Source: Pseudomonas cuatrocienegasensis
GTDB taxonomy: Bacteria > Pseudomonadota > Gammaproteobacteria > Pseudomonadales > Pseudomonadaceae
NCBI RefSeq assembly: GCF_900110925.1
Contig: NZ_FOFP01000003.1
Span: forward strand, 310,001-374,000
Direction of reading: 5' to 3'
DNA length: 64,000 nt
Shown piece after piece: positions 21,785 to 31,456 of this stretch. The position numbers and the translations under genes are program-made. The first letter of the stretch is position 1, and every line of letters starts with the position of its first letter. The notes beneath the pieces are model-generated. The model worked only from the letters and a program-made list of their open reading frames with translations. It was not told where the DNA came from and made no database searches.

Positions 21785-23188
21785 ATGACCGACCTAGCCC
21801 TTGCGCCCGACGCCACGCCGCAGCCGCCTGCGGTGATCCTGCAACTGCTTGAGAAACTGGGCCTGGGTTATCAGGTGCGTTGCGCGACGGCAGAGCTGCC
21901 TGCCGCACAGCGCCTGCAGGCCGTGCTGGTCGATGATGCGGTCGGCGCCCTGCTGGTACTGTTCCCGCAGAGCCAATTGCTCGACCTCAACCGCCTGGCC
22001 GAGCTGACCGGGCGCCAGTTGACGGCCGTCAAACCGGAACGCCTTGAGCGCATGCTCAGCAAGCACCAGTTGCGTGTTCTGCCGGGCCTGCCACCGCTGA
22101 CCAGCTCGCCGTGCCTGTACGACGAGCGCCTGCTGCAGGTGCCCAGCCTGTTCGTCGAATCCGGGCAGCCTGGCGTGCTGCTCGAACTGAGCACCGAAGC
22201 CTTCAAAAACCTGCTGAGCAAGGCCAGTGCCGCGCGCTTCGGTGAGCCAGTAAGCGCCATCCGTTTGAACCTCGACCGCCCCGGTGACGACCGCGCCGAA
22301 ATTACCCAGGCGGTCCAGGCGTTCACCGCCCGACGGATCCAGCAGCGCCTGGAAGAAACCATTGAAATTCCGCCGCTGCCGGCCACTGCGCAGAAGATCA
22401 TCAAACTGCGCGTCGACCCGGACGCCACCGTCGACGACATCACCGGCGTGGTCGAGACCGACCCGGCCCTCGCCGCCCAGGTAGTCAGTTGGGCCGCCTC
22501 GCCGTTCTACGCCGCGCCCGGCAGAATCCGCTCGGTGGAGGACGCCATCGTCCGCGTGCTGGGCTTCGACCTGGTGATCAACCTGGCCCTCGGCCTGGCC
22601 CTGGGCAAGACCCTCAGCCTGCCGCGCGACAATCCCCAGCAGGCCACGCCCTACTGGCAGCAGTCGATCTACACCGCCGCCGTGATCGAGGGTCTGACCC
22701 GCGCGATTCCACGGGCACAGCGTCCGGAAGCAGGGCTGACCTACCTGGCCGGCCTGCTGCACAACTTCGGCTACCTGGTGCTGGCGCATGTCTTTCCGCC
22801 GCATTTCTCGCTGATCTGCCGGCATCTGGAGGTCAACCCGCACCTCTCACACAGCTATGTCGAGCAGCACTTGCTGGGGATTACCCGCGAGCAGATCGGC
22901 GCCTGGCTGATGCGCCACTGGGACATGCCCGAAGAGCTGGCCAGCGCCCTGCGCTTCCAACAGGACCCGCGCCATAGCGGCGACCTGGCGGTTTACCCGA
23001 ATCTGGTGTGCCTGGCAGTCAGCCTGTTGCGCAATCGGGGTATTGGCGCAGGGCCGCAGCGCGAGATTCCCCAGTCGTTGTTCGATGCCCTGTCCTTGAC
23101 CCGCGAAAAAGCCGACGAGGCCGTGAGCAAGGTACTCACCGCCGAGGCAGCATTGCGTGAACTGGCGTCGCAGTTTCAGCCCGGCTAA
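21785..23188 (+). CDS. YbaK-like domain plus HDOD domain signalling protein
   Basis: The 467-residue protein has two parts. Residues about 10-150 resemble the YbaK/aminoacyl-tRNA deacylase fold (VILQLLEKLGLGYQVRC, ELTGRQLTAVKPERLERML). From about residue 185 there is an HDOD domain (IEIPPLPATAQKIIKLRVDPDA, DITGVVETDPALAAQVVSWAASPFY), a degenerate HD fold used in bacterial signalling, without metal-binding HD residues. HDOD proteins act through protein partners in motility, biofilm or cyclic-di-GMP circuits. The start at 21785 fits the domain better than the upstream in-frame ATG at 21719. Its stop overlaps that of the convergent next gene by four bases. Confidence 0.85.
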   Translation: MTDLALAPDATPQPPAVILQLLEKLGLGYQVRCATAELPAAQRLQAVLVDDAVGALLVLFPQSQLLDLNRLAELTGRQLTAVKPERLERMLSKHQLRVLPGLPPLTSSPCLYDERLLQVPSLFVESGQPGVLLELSTEAFKNLLSKASAARFGEPVSAIRLNLDRPGDDRAEITQAVQAFTARRIQQRLEETIEIPPLPATAQKIIKLRVDPDATVDDITGVVETDPALAAQVVSWAASPFYAAPGRIRSVEDAIVRVLGFDLVINLALGLALGKTLSLPRDNPQQATPYWQQSIYTAAVIEGLTRAIPRAQRPEAGLTYLAGLLHNFGYLVLAHVFPPHFSLICRHLEVNPHLSHSYVEQHLLGITREQIGAWLMRHWDMPEELASALRFQQDPRHSGDLAVYPNLVCLAVSLLRNRGIGAGPQREIPQSLFDALSLTREKADEAVSKVLTAEAALRELASQFQPG

Positions 23189-23934
23189 TTAGCTGCCCGG
23201 ATCGCCTGTCGCCGCTCGGCGAACAGGCTCGGCAGCACCTCGGCGCTGCGCGTCAGCAGGCGCGCCACCACGGCTGACTCGTAGAGCGCGGCATAGGCCG
23301 CCAGGTCAGCGCTGGGCATCTGCCGGTAGGCAAATAGCATGAAGGACTCCACCGCAGTCGCACTCGACTGGCGCAGCACCTTGGCCTGCTCGGCGGTCTG
23401 TTTGCTCAACGCCTGTTCATCGAGGTTTTCGCCGCGCGCCTTGAGTGCCAGCAGCGCCTGAGTCTTGCCCACCTCGTAGCGCAATAGCGCGGCCAGCGCC
23501 GTGGTGTGGGCCGCCGCATCCAGACGCCGCACCAGGTCGAGGCGCGCCTGCAACGGTGCCTGCTCAAGTAGCTGGGCGCGGTACTGCGCCAGTGCTTCGC
23601 CGCCGCCCTCACCCACCGCCCGCTCGGCTGCCGTGAAACGCTGGGCCAGGTCGCTGTCCAGCAACTGCCGAGCCTGCTGCAACTCCGTTGCTGAAAACTC
23701 GCCGCTCAGTTGCCTGGCCAGGTCGGCACAGAGCGCGTCGGCAGTGAATGCCTGCCCCAGTGGCCGTTGCTGTGCCTCCGTCAGGCCTCGCGCCACCAGT
23801 GGTTCGGCCTGTTCGCAGAGCAGGCTGATACCCGCCAGCTCGAACACCGGGGCGAAAGTATCCGCTGCTACAGGCGCAGCGCGCGACAGCTCGACAACGA
23901 ATAACAGGGACAAAGGCAGCAAGAGTGCACGCAT
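23185..23934 (-). CDS. Putative exported helical protein of unknown function
   Basis: The 249-residue product starts with a signal peptide (MRALLLPLSLLFVVELSRAAP). The rest is almost wholly helical and rich in Ala, Leu, Gln and Arg, with a Cys near residue 40 (GISLLCEQAEP) and one near 70 (ADALCADLARQL). No known domain was recognised. It is convergent with the HDOD gene and overlaps it by four bases. A gene of similar kind occupies this place in P. aeruginosa. Function unknown. Confidence 0.7.
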   Translation of the reverse strand: MRALLLPLSLLFVVELSRAAPVAADTFAPVFELAGISLLCEQAEPLVARGLTEAQQRPLGQAFTADALCADLARQLSGEFSATELQQARQLLDSDLAQRFTAAERAVGEGGGEALAQYRAQLLEQAPLQARLDLVRRLDAAAHTTALAALLRYEVGKTQALLALKARGENLDEQALSKQTAEQAKVLRQSSATAVESFMLFAYRQMPSADLAAYAALYESAVVARLLTRSAEVLPSLFAERRQAIRAAN

Positions 23935-24001
23935 GACAGGCCTTCCTTATGACTGCCACCAGCATAGGGGCTGGCAGTCAGCCCCAGCAACCCGCAGCGG
24001 C

Positions 24002-24394
24002 TCAGGCTGCTTTTTGCGGGCTCGGTTTCTTCTTCGGGCTCAGGTACTTGGTCAGGCCCTGGAACCACAGCACCAACGCCGGGTTGCCCTGGATCTGGAT
24101 GTCCTTGTTCTGAATGCCCTGCATGAATGCGAGCTGCTTGTTCTTCGCGGTCAGGGTGGCAAAGCCGTAGGCAGCGTCCTTGAAGCCCAAAGCGAACGCT
24201 GGTTCGTCGGCCAGGCCACGACGGCTGCTGATACGCAGGTCCTTGACGATAAAGTGCCGGGCAATACGGCCATCGAGGGTGTGCAGCTGGAACACCAGGT
24301 CGCGCCCCTCAAGCTGTTTCTGGAATGCCGGGTTGTCCCGACTGGCCTTGGCCATCAGGCGGCCCAGCATCCACAGGAGAAAACGAAATTTCAT
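24002..24394 (-). CDS. SCP2-like (sterol carrier fold) protein
   Basis: The 130-residue product begins MKFRFLLWMLGRLMAKASRD and then shows the pattern of SCP2-type domains: GRDLVFQLHTLDGRIARHF, ADEPAFALGFKDAAYGF and NKDIQIQGNPALVLWFQGL, ending in a Lys-rich tail. The fold binds lipids or forms hydrophobic tunnels, but the ligand here is unknown; homologues are often mislabelled as helicase. The frame is open to 24466, but 24394 gives the conserved N-terminus. It lies alone between the exported protein and HU. Confidence 0.7.
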   Translation of the reverse strand: MKFRFLLWMLGRLMAKASRDNPAFQKQLEGRDLVFQLHTLDGRIARHFIVKDLRISSRRGLADEPAFALGFKDAAYGFATLTAKNKQLAFMQGIQNKDIQIQGNPALVLWFQGLTKYLSPKKKPSPQKAA

Positions 24395-24490
24395 GCGCGC
24401 GGCCTCGGCGGGATAAAGGAGAAAGCGAGGCATTGTAGCGACTTGCTGCAGTGACTGAAGCGTCACGAACGAGCCGCTTGCGGTAAAGCA

Positions 24491-24512
24491 CCCGGGGCCT
24501 GGCAGCCCCGGG
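24491..24512 (-). terminator. Hairpin terminator of the HU gene
   Basis: CCCGGGGC (24491-24498) pairs with GCCCCGGG (24505-24512) around a six-base loop, ten bases beyond the HU stop codon. On the minus strand it is followed by TGCTTTACC, a weak T-rich tail. Confidence 0.6.
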
Positions 24513-24521
24513 CCGTGCGGC

Positions 24522-24794
24522 TCAGTTAACCGCGTCCTTCAGGGACTTGCCCGGTTTGAAGGCGACGGTATTGCTGGCCTTGATCTTCACCGGTTCCCCG
24601 GTTTGCGGGTTTTTGCCGGTGCGTGCACCCCGGTGACGTTGCAGGAAGGTGCCGAAACCGACCAACGTGACACTGTCCTTGCGGTTCAGTGCATGGGTGA
24701 TTTCTTCCAGCACGGCGTTGAGTACGCGGTTAGCTTGATCCTTGGTCAGATCAGCCTTTTCGGCGATAGCGGCGGCGAGTTCCGGTTTACGCAT
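24522..24794 (-). CDS. hupA: DNA-binding protein HU
   Basis: The 90-residue protein matches the HU/IHF family at full length: MRKPELAAAIAEKADLTKDQ, VTLVGFGTFLQRHRGARTG at the base of the DNA-embracing arm, KNPQTGEPVKIKASNTVAFKPG at its tip and end. HU compacts and bends DNA without strong sequence preference. In P. aeruginosa the gene at this position, next to the rubredoxin reductase gene, is the HU-like hupA; which HU paralogue this is cannot be decided here. A hairpin follows the stop. Confidence 0.93.
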   Translation of the reverse strand: MRKPELAAAIAEKADLTKDQANRVLNAVLEEITHALNRKDSVTLVGFGTFLQRHRGARTGKNPQTGEPVKIKASNTVAFKPGKSLKDAVN

Positions 24795-24980
24795 AAATGC
24801 CTCTTAGACGGTTTTTTGTTGTTGTGTCCGTGCTGCTCTTCAGAACAGCGCCCAAGGCGCCGCAACAGCTCTGCGCTGCGGCAGACTGAGGGAGAATGGC
24901 ACGCCATTGGGGGAGGCGCCAGTAGGTGCCCCTGCTTTAGCGCAGCAAGATTGTGGCGTATCCGACAGAACGCCTGACGT

Positions 24981-26129
24981 TTATGCCAGCAGCGCCGGCA
25001 GCAGCTTGTTCAGGGCCAGTTTTTCCTGCACCGCGGCCCCGGTCAGGGCATAGCCCAGCAGGCTGCCATCGGCGGCCAGACAGCGCGCGCGGATGTCCGC
25101 AGCAGCGCCTTCGACATGCCACTGGCCCTGCATGCCCTGGGGCGGTGGCGAGACCACCAGCGGGCAGACCGGGGTCTTTACGGTGATCGGCATGGCGCCA
25201 TAGCTGACCGTCGTCGCGTTGCCCGCCAACGTCTGCGCCAGGGCTCGCGCGCAGGCCATCAGCGGCATCACGTAGAGCAGGTTGAGGCCATCGACCTCGG
25301 CGCAGTCACCCAGGGCGTGGATATTGGCGTGGCTGGTACGCAGCAGGCGATCGACCACCACCCCGCGGTTCACCGCCAAGCCGGCAGCTGCGGCCATGTC
25401 GGTACGCGGACGCAAGCCCACGGCCGAGAGCACCAGGTCGCAGGCAATCACCTGGCCATCGGACAAATGCGCCTGCAAGCCGTCACCGTCACGCTCCAGG
25501 CGCAGCAGCACCGGCCCGAGGTGGAAACGCGCGCCGAGCCCTTCGAGGCCCGCTTGCACCGCCGCGGCTGCGGCAGGTGGCAAGAGCGCCGGCATCACCT
25601 GCTCGCACGGGGCGACCAGCTCGACCTGATAACCACCCAGCAGCAGGTCATTGGCGTACTCGCAGCCGATCAGGCCGACGCCGAGGATCAGCACGCGCTG
25701 CTTGCCCGCGGCGGCCTGGCGAAAGCGTGCGTAGTCTTCCAGGTCATTGACCGGGTAGAGCGCATCCTGGGCGTCGCCCTCGACAGGGGGACGAATGACT
25801 TCAGCGCCCCAGGCCAGCACCAGATCGCGGTACGGCTGGGCCTCCTCGCCGATCCAGATCTGCCGGTGGCCGGGGTCGATGCCGGTGATGCGCGTGTGGG
25901 TGCGCACTTCGGCATTCAGTTGCTCGGCCATGGCGCCGGGCTCGGCCATGCTCAGGCTGTCGGCATCCTTGCCCTTGGCGAAGCCGGTGGAGAGCATCGG
26001 TTTGGAATAGGAGCGCCCGTCATCGGCACTGATCAGCAGCAGCGGCGTGTCGCTGTCGAGCTTGCGGAACTCGCGCGCCAGGTTATAGCCCGCCAGGCCC
26101 GTTCCCACGATCACCACCGGTGCACTCAT
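24981..26129 (-). CDS. Rubredoxin-NAD(+) reductase
   Basis: The 382-residue flavoprotein has an N-terminal FAD-binding motif ([20 protein letters not shown]), a central NADH-binding motif ([21 protein letters not shown]) and the second FAD signature near residue 270 ([13 protein letters not shown]). It passes electrons from NADH to rubredoxin, which serves alkane hydroxylases and oxidative stress defence. It is near rubA (26297-26464), both on the minus strand and 167 bases apart. It is the counterpart of RubB/AlkT; in P. aeruginosa the equivalent gene lies next to two rubredoxin genes. Confidence 0.92.
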   Translation of the reverse strand: MSAPVVIVGTGLAGYNLAREFRKLDSDTPLLLISADDGRSYSKPMLSTGFAKGKDADSLSMAEPGAMAEQLNAEVRTHTRITGIDPGHRQIWIGEEAQPYRDLVLAWGAEVIRPPVEGDAQDALYPVNDLEDYARFRQAAAGKQRVLILGVGLIGCEYANDLLLGGYQVELVAPCEQVMPALLPPAAAAAVQAGLEGLGARFHLGPVLLRLERDGDGLQAHLSDGQVIACDLVLSAVGLRPRTDMAAAAGLAVNRGVVVDRLLRTSHANIHALGDCAEVDGLNLLYVMPLMACARALAQTLAGNATTVSYGAMPITVKTPVCPLVVSPPPQGMQGQWHVEGAAADIRARCLAADGSLLGYALTGAAVQEKLALNKLLPALLA

Positions 26130-26261
26130 CAGACTGTTCTCCTAACCCACGCCAAGACGACCGCCACGGCGAAGGCCGCGCGACAAAGGCGCTGATAATA
26201 AAGCAATGATCAAACCGCTGCGCGCAGGGCAGACGGGACACACGCAGGGACGCGCGTGGAA

Positions 26262-26289
26262 CCCACTGCACCCGGGCGGATGCAGTGGG
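26262..26289. terminator. Hairpin downstream of rubA
   Basis: CCCACTGCA (26262-26270) and TGCAGTGGG (26281-26289) form a nine-base-pair stem with a ten-base loop, beginning eight bases after the rubredoxin stop. No T-tract follows, so full termination is doubtful; it could separate expression of rubA from the reductase gene. Confidence 0.5.
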
Positions 26290-26296
26290 GCATGGG

Positions 26297-26464
26297 TCAG
26301 ACGATTTCGATCATCTCGAAATCCATCTTGCCGACGCCGCAGTCGGGGCACAGCCAGTCGGCCGGTACATCTTCCCAGCGAGTACCGGGGGCGATGCCGT
26401 CGTCCGGCCAGCCGTCACGCTCGTCGTAGATCAGCCCACAGACCACACATTGCCACTTTTTCAT
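26297..26464 (-). CDS. rubA: Rubredoxin
   Basis: The 55-residue iron-sulfur protein has the two metal-binding knuckles C-V-V-C-G and C-P-D-C-G with the typical sequence [15 protein letters not shown] and [16 protein letters not shown]. One iron bound by four Cys carries single electrons from the rubredoxin reductase to its partners. The start at 26464 fits the family length. Only one rubredoxin gene is present; P. aeruginosa has two in tandem here. Confidence 0.97.
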   Translation of the reverse strand: MKKWQCVVCGLIYDERDGWPDDGIAPGTRWEDVPADWLCPDCGVGKMDFEMIEIV

Positions 26465-26495
26465 AACCACCTCAGGCATCTCTCACGGATGTTGC

Positions 26496-26527
26496 GCGGG
26501 CACGCTACCGCAATTGGGCGTGCCCGC
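26496..26527. terminator. Hairpin between the glc operon end and rubA
   Basis: GCGGGCACGC (26496-26505) and GCGTGCCCGC (26518-26527) are exact reverse complements with a 12-base loop. The site is 56 bases past the stop of the glycolate permease gene and 32 bases before rubA on the same strand. No T-run follows. Confidence 0.55.
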
Positions 26528-26582
26528 CAAGCGGACACGCCGTCCGGTGCAGCGCGCCCTCGCCCGCGCGGGACGCCTGGTG

Positions 26583-28283
26583 TCAGGACGCGCCCACCAG
26601 CGGGTCGCTGATGTCCATGCCGTACATCGCCAGCATGGTCAGGCTGCCTGCCGCCAGGAGGTAGTACAGAGTCGGCAGCATGGTTTTGCGCAGGGTGATG
26701 CCTTCGCGACCGAGCAGGCCCACCGTGGCCGAGGCCGCCACCACGTTGTGGATGGCGATCATGTTGCCTGCTGCCGCACCTACCGACTGCGCGGCCACCA
26801 TCATCGCGCCGGAAACCCCGAGCAGCTCGGCAGCGTTGAACTGGAACTGCGAGAGCATCAGGTTAGACACGGTGTTGGAACCGGCGATAAAGGCCCCCAG
26901 GGCCCCGACAGCCGGCGCGAAGAACGGGTAGATACCGCCCACGCTATCAGCCACCAGTTGGGCCATGGCCACCGGCATGGACATCAGGTCCGAACCGTTG
27001 ACCCCCGAGTTGATCAGGATGCGCACCATCGGGATGGTGAAGATCAGCACGAAACCGGCACCGAGCAGGGTCTTGCTCGACTCGCTGATCGCCGCGGTCA
27101 ACTCACGCATACGCATGCGGTGCAGAAAGAAAGTGATCAGCACGACAATGCAGAGAATACCGCCCGGCAGGTACAGCGGCTCGATGGTGCCCGAGACGCC
27201 GGTTTCACCGAGGATGTCCTTCCAGCCGAAGCTCAGCGACATCATCGCGGCCTTGAGCTGCGGGAATACCCGCGAGGCCACCAGGAAAACCGCCAGCAGC
27301 AGATACGGCGCCCAGGCCATTGGTACGGAGATTGGCGTCTTGCCGGCCACTTCCTCGATCTTCATCTCGATCTTGCCCATCCAATCGGACGGCCACTCAT
27401 GAGCCGGGGCGAAATCCCAGGTGTCCTTGGGCAGCAGGAAGCCTGCCTTGGCGGCCGGTACCACAATGGCCAGGCCCACCAGCGCGCCGATAATCGACGG
27501 GAACTCAGGGCCGAGGAACACACCGGCCGCCATGTACGGCACCGAGAAGCAGATGGCAGTGAAGATGGCGAACGGCGCAACGGCCAGGCCTTCCTTCCAC
27601 GACTGATTCTTGCCGAAGAAGCGGGTCATGATCATCACCATGATCAGCGGCATAAAGATGCCGATCAGGCCGTGGGTAATCGCCACGCGCGAGTAGATCA
27701 GGTGGAACAGCACCTCCCAATTGCTGCCCACGGCGAGCAGTTGCTCACTGATGCCGGTCTTGTCCAGGCCGGACCCCACGCCGACCAGGATAGGCGTGCC
27801 CACCGCACCGAACGACACCGGCGTGGACTGCACCATCATGCCCAGTACCACCGCGGCCAACGCCGGGAACCCCAGCGCTACCAGCAACGGCGCGGCCACA
27901 GCGGCGGGCGTGCCGAAGCCTGATGCGCCTTCGATAAAGCAGCCGAACAGCCAGGCCACGATCAGCGCCTGCACCCGGCGGTCCGGAGTGATATTGGCGA
28001 AGCCGCGACGAATCGCGCTGATGCCACCGGAGTGCTTGAGGGTGTTGAGCAGCAGGATCGCCCCGAAGATGATCCACAGGATTGCCGCGGTGAGGATCAG
28101 ACCTTGCAAACTGGATGCGATGACCCGGTTGAAGGACATGTCCCAGGCGGTCAAGCCGATCACGGCGGTGAGCAGAAAGACCACCGGCATGGCGTATTTG
28201 GCTGGCCAGCGGAAGCCGATCAGTAGCACGCCTGCCAGCACCAGTGGCACAAAGGCCAGGATGGACAGCATTGTTTGACTCAT
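26583..28283 (-). CDS. glcA: Glycolate/L-lactate permease (LctP family)
   Basis: The 566-residue protein is very hydrophobic, with about 13 membrane spans, and matches the lactate permease family ([27 protein letters not shown] at the start, [43 protein letters not shown] near the C-terminus). LldP and GlcA of this family import L-lactate, D-lactate and glycolate with protons. I name it glcA because it is the last gene of a glcDEFGBA-ordered locus; the family alone cannot tell glycolate from lactate preference. A 347-base gap with a hairpin and a REP element separates it from glcB, so it may have its own promoter. Confidence 0.88.
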   Translation of the reverse strand: MSQTMLSILAFVPLVLAGVLLIGFRWPAKYAMPVVFLLTAVIGLTAWDMSFNRVIASSLQGLILTAAILWIIFGAILLLNTLKHSGGISAIRRGFANITPDRRVQALIVAWLFGCFIEGASGFGTPAAVAAPLLVALGFPALAAVVLGMMVQSTPVSFGAVGTPILVGVGSGLDKTGISEQLLAVGSNWEVLFHLIYSRVAITHGLIGIFMPLIMVMIMTRFFGKNQSWKEGLAVAPFAIFTAICFSVPYMAAGVFLGPEFPSIIGALVGLAIVVPAAKAGFLLPKDTWDFAPAHEWPSDWMGKIEMKIEEVAGKTPISVPMAWAPYLLLAVFLVASRVFPQLKAAMMSLSFGWKDILGETGVSGTIEPLYLPGGILCIVVLITFFLHRMRMRELTAAISESSKTLLGAGFVLIFTIPMVRILINSGVNGSDLMSMPVAMAQLVADSVGGIYPFFAPAVGALGAFIAGSNTVSNLMLSQFQFNAAELLGVSGAMMVAAQSVGAAAGNMIAIHNVVAASATVGLLGREGITLRKTMLPTLYYLLAAGSLTMLAMYGMDISDPLVGAS

Positions 28284-28417
28284 GGGTTGGTTCCTTTTTC
28301 TTTTTGTGAACCACAGTTTCCCGGGTTATCCCGGCGCCACGCATCTGGAACGCAGGTTCTCTGCGCCCCGTGAGCCGTGCCGGCGAGGGTTACCCACCGT
28401 CACACTCATGCTCGAAA

Positions 28418-28444
28418 GCCCCGACGGCCAGAAGCCGTCGGGGC
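28418..28444 (-). terminator. Likely terminator after glcB
   Basis: GCCCCGACGGC (28418-28428) and GCCGTCGGGGC (28434-28444) form an 11-base-pair stem with a five-base loop. On the minus strand the stem is followed by TTTCGAGC. It sits between glcB and glcA and may attenuate read-through into the permease gene. Confidence 0.6.
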
Positions 28445-28477
28445 TGATGTTGCTGTACGTCCACCAGGCGGGAGGCT

Positions 28478-28597
28478 GTCGCGGCTAAAGCCCACGGTGA
28501 CAACTGTTTCCCGTGGGAGGGGCTTTAGCCGCGACGCTTTCGGCGCTTTCAATGACTATCGCGAATAAAGGCTGGGCGCCCCCTTCGCTCCTACAAG
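28478..28597. repeat. Composite REP element (GGGAGGGGCTTTAGCCGCGA plus GTAGGAGCGAA types)
   Basis: GTCGCGGCTAAAGCCC faces CCGTGGGAGGGGCTTTAGCCGCGAC around 28478-28535, then ATCGCGAATAAAGG and CCCCCTTCGCTCCTACAA follow to 28597. It fills most of the glcA-glcB gap besides the hairpin. Confidence 0.75.
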
Positions 28598-28630
28598 GAT
28601 TCGCCACCGGCTCAGCTATTGCTTTCCTGC

Positions 28631-30808
28631 TCAGCCCTCCTGCTTAAAGCGCAGACGCCAGGCGTGCAGCAGCGGTTCGGTGTAGCCGGACGGTTGCTCG
28701 CGGCCCTTGAACACCAGGTCGCTGGCGGCCTGGAATGCGGCCGAGCCTGCAAAATTCGCAACCATCGGGCGATACAGCGGGTCACCGGCGTTCTGCTGGT
28801 CGACCACCTTGGCCATGCGCTCCAGGGTTTCGCGCACCTGCTCCTCGCTGACCACACTGTGGTGCAGCCAGTTGGCGATGTGCTGGCTGGAAATACGCAG
28901 GGTCGCGCGGTCTTCCATCAGGCCGACGTTGTGGATATCCGGCACCTTCGAGCAACCGACGCCCTGCTCCACCCAGCGCACCACGTACCCGAGGATGCCC
29001 TGGCAGTTGTTGTCCAGCTCCTGCTGGATATCCACGGCGGCCCAGGTCGGCTCGGCGGCGACCGGCACGCTGAGCAGGTCATTGAGCAGGCTGTCGCGCT
29101 GGGCATCGAGGTCGATCAGTTCCAGCTCCTGCTGCACGGCCTGCACATCGACCTGGTGGTAGTGCAGCGCGTGCAACACGGCGGCGGTCGGCGACGGCAC
29201 CCAGGCGGTGTTGGCACCGGCCTTGGGGTGACCGATCTTCTGCACCAGCATGTCGGCCATCAGGTCGGGCATGGCCCACATGCCCTTGCCGATCTGAGCA
29301 CGACCACGCAGGCCGCAATTGAGGCCGACCAGCACGTTGTTGCGCTCGTAGGCCTGAATCCACTTAGTGGTTTTCATGTCGCCCTTGCGCAGCATCGCGC
29401 CAGCTTCCATGGCCGTGTGCATTTCGTCGCCGGTGCGGTCGAGGAAACCGGTGTTGATAAACGCCACCCGTGCAGACGCCGCGCCGATACAGGCTTTGAG
29501 GTTGACGCTGGTGCGCCGCTCCTCGTCCATGATGCCCATTTTCAGGGTGTGGCGTGGCAACTTGAGCAGGTCCTCGACGCGGCCGAACAGCTGGTCGGCG
29601 AAGGCCACTTCGGCCGGGCCGTGCATCTTTGGCTTGACGATGTAGACGCTGCCGGTGCGCGAGTTGCCCTGGCGCTTGAGGTCGTGCAGGGCGATCAGGC
29701 TGGTCATTACGCCATCGAGGATACCTTCAGGGATTTCGTGGCCTTCGCCATCGAGGATCGCCGGGTTGCTCATCAAGTGGCCGACGTTGCGCACGAACAA
29801 CAGCGAGCGACCATGCAGGCTGAGGCTGGAGCCGTCGGCGGCGGTGTACAGGCGGTCAGGGTTGAGGCGACGGGTGATGCGCTTGCCGCCCTTGTCCAGT
29901 TCCTCGGTCAGGTCGCCCTTCATCAGGCCCAACCAGTTGCGGTAGATCACCACCTTGTCGTCGGCATCCACCGCCGCCACCGAGTCTTCACAGTCGAGGA
30001 TGGTCGACAGCGCGGCTTCGATCAGCAGATCCTTGACCCCGGCCGTATCGGTCTGGCCGATCAGGCTGCTCGGGTCGATCTGGATCTCTACGTGCAGGCC
30101 ATTGTTCTTCAGCAGGATCGCACTCGGCTGGGCGCTGTCGCCCTGGAACCCGATGAATTTTTCCGGCTGCTTGAGGCCGCTGTGCGCCCCGCCTGCCAGC
30201 ACCACCTGCAACTGACCATCGACGATCTGATAGCTGCGCGCATCGGCGTGGCTGCCACTGGCCAGCGGCGCCGCCTGGTCGAGGAAGGCACGGGCGAAGG
30301 CGATAACCTTGGCGCCGCGCACCTGGTTGTAGCCGGGGCCTTTGCTGGCGCCATCGGCTTCGCTGATCGCATCGGTGCCGTAGAGCGCGTCGTACAGCGA
30401 ACCCCAGCGGGCGTTGGCGGCGTTCAGCGCGTAGCGCGCGTTCATCACCGGCACCACCAGTTGCGGGCCGGCCTGGCTGGTGATTTCGCTGTCGACATTC
30501 GCCGTGCTGGCGCGCACCTGGGCCGGCTGCGGCTGCAGATAGCCGATGGACTCAAGGAAGCTGCGGTAAGCCGGCATGTCGCGTACCGGGCCGGGGTTGG
30601 CGCGGTGCCAGCCATCCAGTTCGGCCTGCAGGCGATCGCGTTCGGCCAGCAGCGCGCGGTTCTCGGGCGCCAGGTCATGCACCAGGGCGTCGAAGCCGGC
30701 CCAGAAAGCCTCGCGGTCCAGGCCGGTGCCAGGCAGCACTTCTTCGTCGACGAAACGTTGCAGGTTGGCGGCCACTTGCAGGCGCTGGCAGTTTACGCGG
30801 TCGGTCAT
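28631..30808 (-). CDS. glcB: Malate synthase G
   Basis: The 725-residue enzyme condenses glyoxylate with acetyl-CoA to malate, using the glyoxylate made by glycolate oxidase. Its length is that of the monomeric G isoform (about 720; the A form is about 530). Conserved blocks include [18 protein letters not shown] with the metal-binding Glu/Asp and [16 protein letters not shown]. Two adjacent ATG codons are possible starts (30811 or 30808) behind AGGAG; the second has the better spacing. It is fifth in the glcDEFGB run, separated from glcG by a 222-base gap with REP elements. Confidence 0.96.
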   Translation of the reverse strand: MTDRVNCQRLQVAANLQRFVDEEVLPGTGLDREAFWAGFDALVHDLAPENRALLAERDRLQAELDGWHRANPGPVRDMPAYRSFLESIGYLQPQPAQVRASTANVDSEITSQAGPQLVVPVMNARYALNAANARWGSLYDALYGTDAISEADGASKGPGYNQVRGAKVIAFARAFLDQAAPLASGSHADARSYQIVDGQLQVVLAGGAHSGLKQPEKFIGFQGDSAQPSAILLKNNGLHVEIQIDPSSLIGQTDTAGVKDLLIEAALSTILDCEDSVAAVDADDKVVIYRNWLGLMKGDLTEELDKGGKRITRRLNPDRLYTAADGSSLSLHGRSLLFVRNVGHLMSNPAILDGEGHEIPEGILDGVMTSLIALHDLKRQGNSRTGSVYIVKPKMHGPAEVAFADQLFGRVEDLLKLPRHTLKMGIMDEERRTSVNLKACIGAASARVAFINTGFLDRTGDEMHTAMEAGAMLRKGDMKTTKWIQAYERNNVLVGLNCGLRGRAQIGKGMWAMPDLMADMLVQKIGHPKAGANTAWVPSPTAAVLHALHYHQVDVQAVQQELELIDLDAQRDSLLNDLLSVPVAAEPTWAAVDIQQELDNNCQGILGYVVRWVEQGVGCSKVPDIHNVGLMEDRATLRISSQHIANWLHHSVVSEEQVRETLERMAKVVDQQNAGDPLYRPMVANFAGSAAFQAASDLVFKGREQPSGYTEPLLHAWRLRFKQEG

Positions 30809-30862
30809 CATGGTTCTCCTGTTGGACTGCCCGCGCTGCGAAGGCTGGGGCTAAATTCGTGA

Positions 30863-31000
30863 GTAGGAGCCGGCAAGCCGGCCTCTACGCGTTTAACGCT
30901 GTTTCTGAGCGAGCCATGGCATCAATGTAGGAGCGAATTTATTCGCGAAATTCGCGACACCATCGCGAATAAAGGCTAGGCGCCCCCTTCGCTCCTACAA
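30863..31000. repeat. Two REP-like palindromes upstream of glcB
   Basis: GTAGGAGCCGGCAAGCCGGCCTCTAC is a palindrome at 30863-30888. At 30926-31000 TGTAGGAGCGAATTTATTCGCGAA is followed by an inverted partner ending GCGCCCCCTTCGCTCCTACAA, the cleanest GTAGGAGCGAA REPIN in the window. Confidence 0.8.
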
Positions 31001-31030
31001 AAGCGCACATGGGCGTAACCGTCGCTAGGG

Positions 31031-31429
31031 TTAAAGCGCCGCAGCGCCGGCCTTGGCCACCTGGGCGTCCTGGTCGGCCTTCACGCCCGACACGCCCACC
31101 GCCCCGACCACCTGGCCATCGACCAGCACCGGCACACCGCCTTCCAACGAGGTCACCAGCGGCGCGGAGAGAAACGCACTGCGCCCGCCGTTGACCATGT
31201 CTTCGTAACCTTTGCTATCACGGCGGCCGAGGGCCGAGGTGCGCGCCTTTTCGGTGGCGATGTAGGCGCCAATGGGGGCGCAACCGTCGAGACGCTCCAG
31301 GGCCAGCGGGTGGCCACCGTCATCGACCACGGCGATGCTCACGGCCCAGTTGTTGGCCTGGGCCTCGGCGCGCGCGGCGGCGAGGATGCGGGTCACTTCG
31401 GTCTGGCTGAGTACGGCTTTGCTGAGCAT
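31031..31429 (-). CDS. glcG: GlcG/HbpS family protein
   Basis: The 132-residue protein has the GlcG/HbpS (DUF336) pattern: VSIAVVDDGGHPLALERLDGC, AYIATEKARTSALGRRDS, and near the end GGVPVLVDGQVVGAVGVSG. Members bind heme or corrinoids or have undefined roles; GlcG is encoded in glycolate loci of E. coli and others without a proven function. It follows glcF by 27 bases on the same strand. The Ala-rich C-terminus is usual. Confidence 0.92.
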   Translation of the reverse strand: MLSKAVLSQTEVTRILAAARAEAQANNWAVSIAVVDDGGHPLALERLDGCAPIGAYIATEKARTSALGRRDSKGYEDMVNGGRSAFLSAPLVTSLEGGVPVLVDGQVVGAVGVSGVKADQDAQVAKAGAAAL

Positions 31430-31456
31430 GTTCTGTCCTCTGATAAGTAAGGGGGT

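Noticed and set aside
28619..30862. A 747-codon plus-strand frame opposite glcB
   Set aside because: The antisense strand of malate synthase G; no recognisable domain and typical shadow composition.
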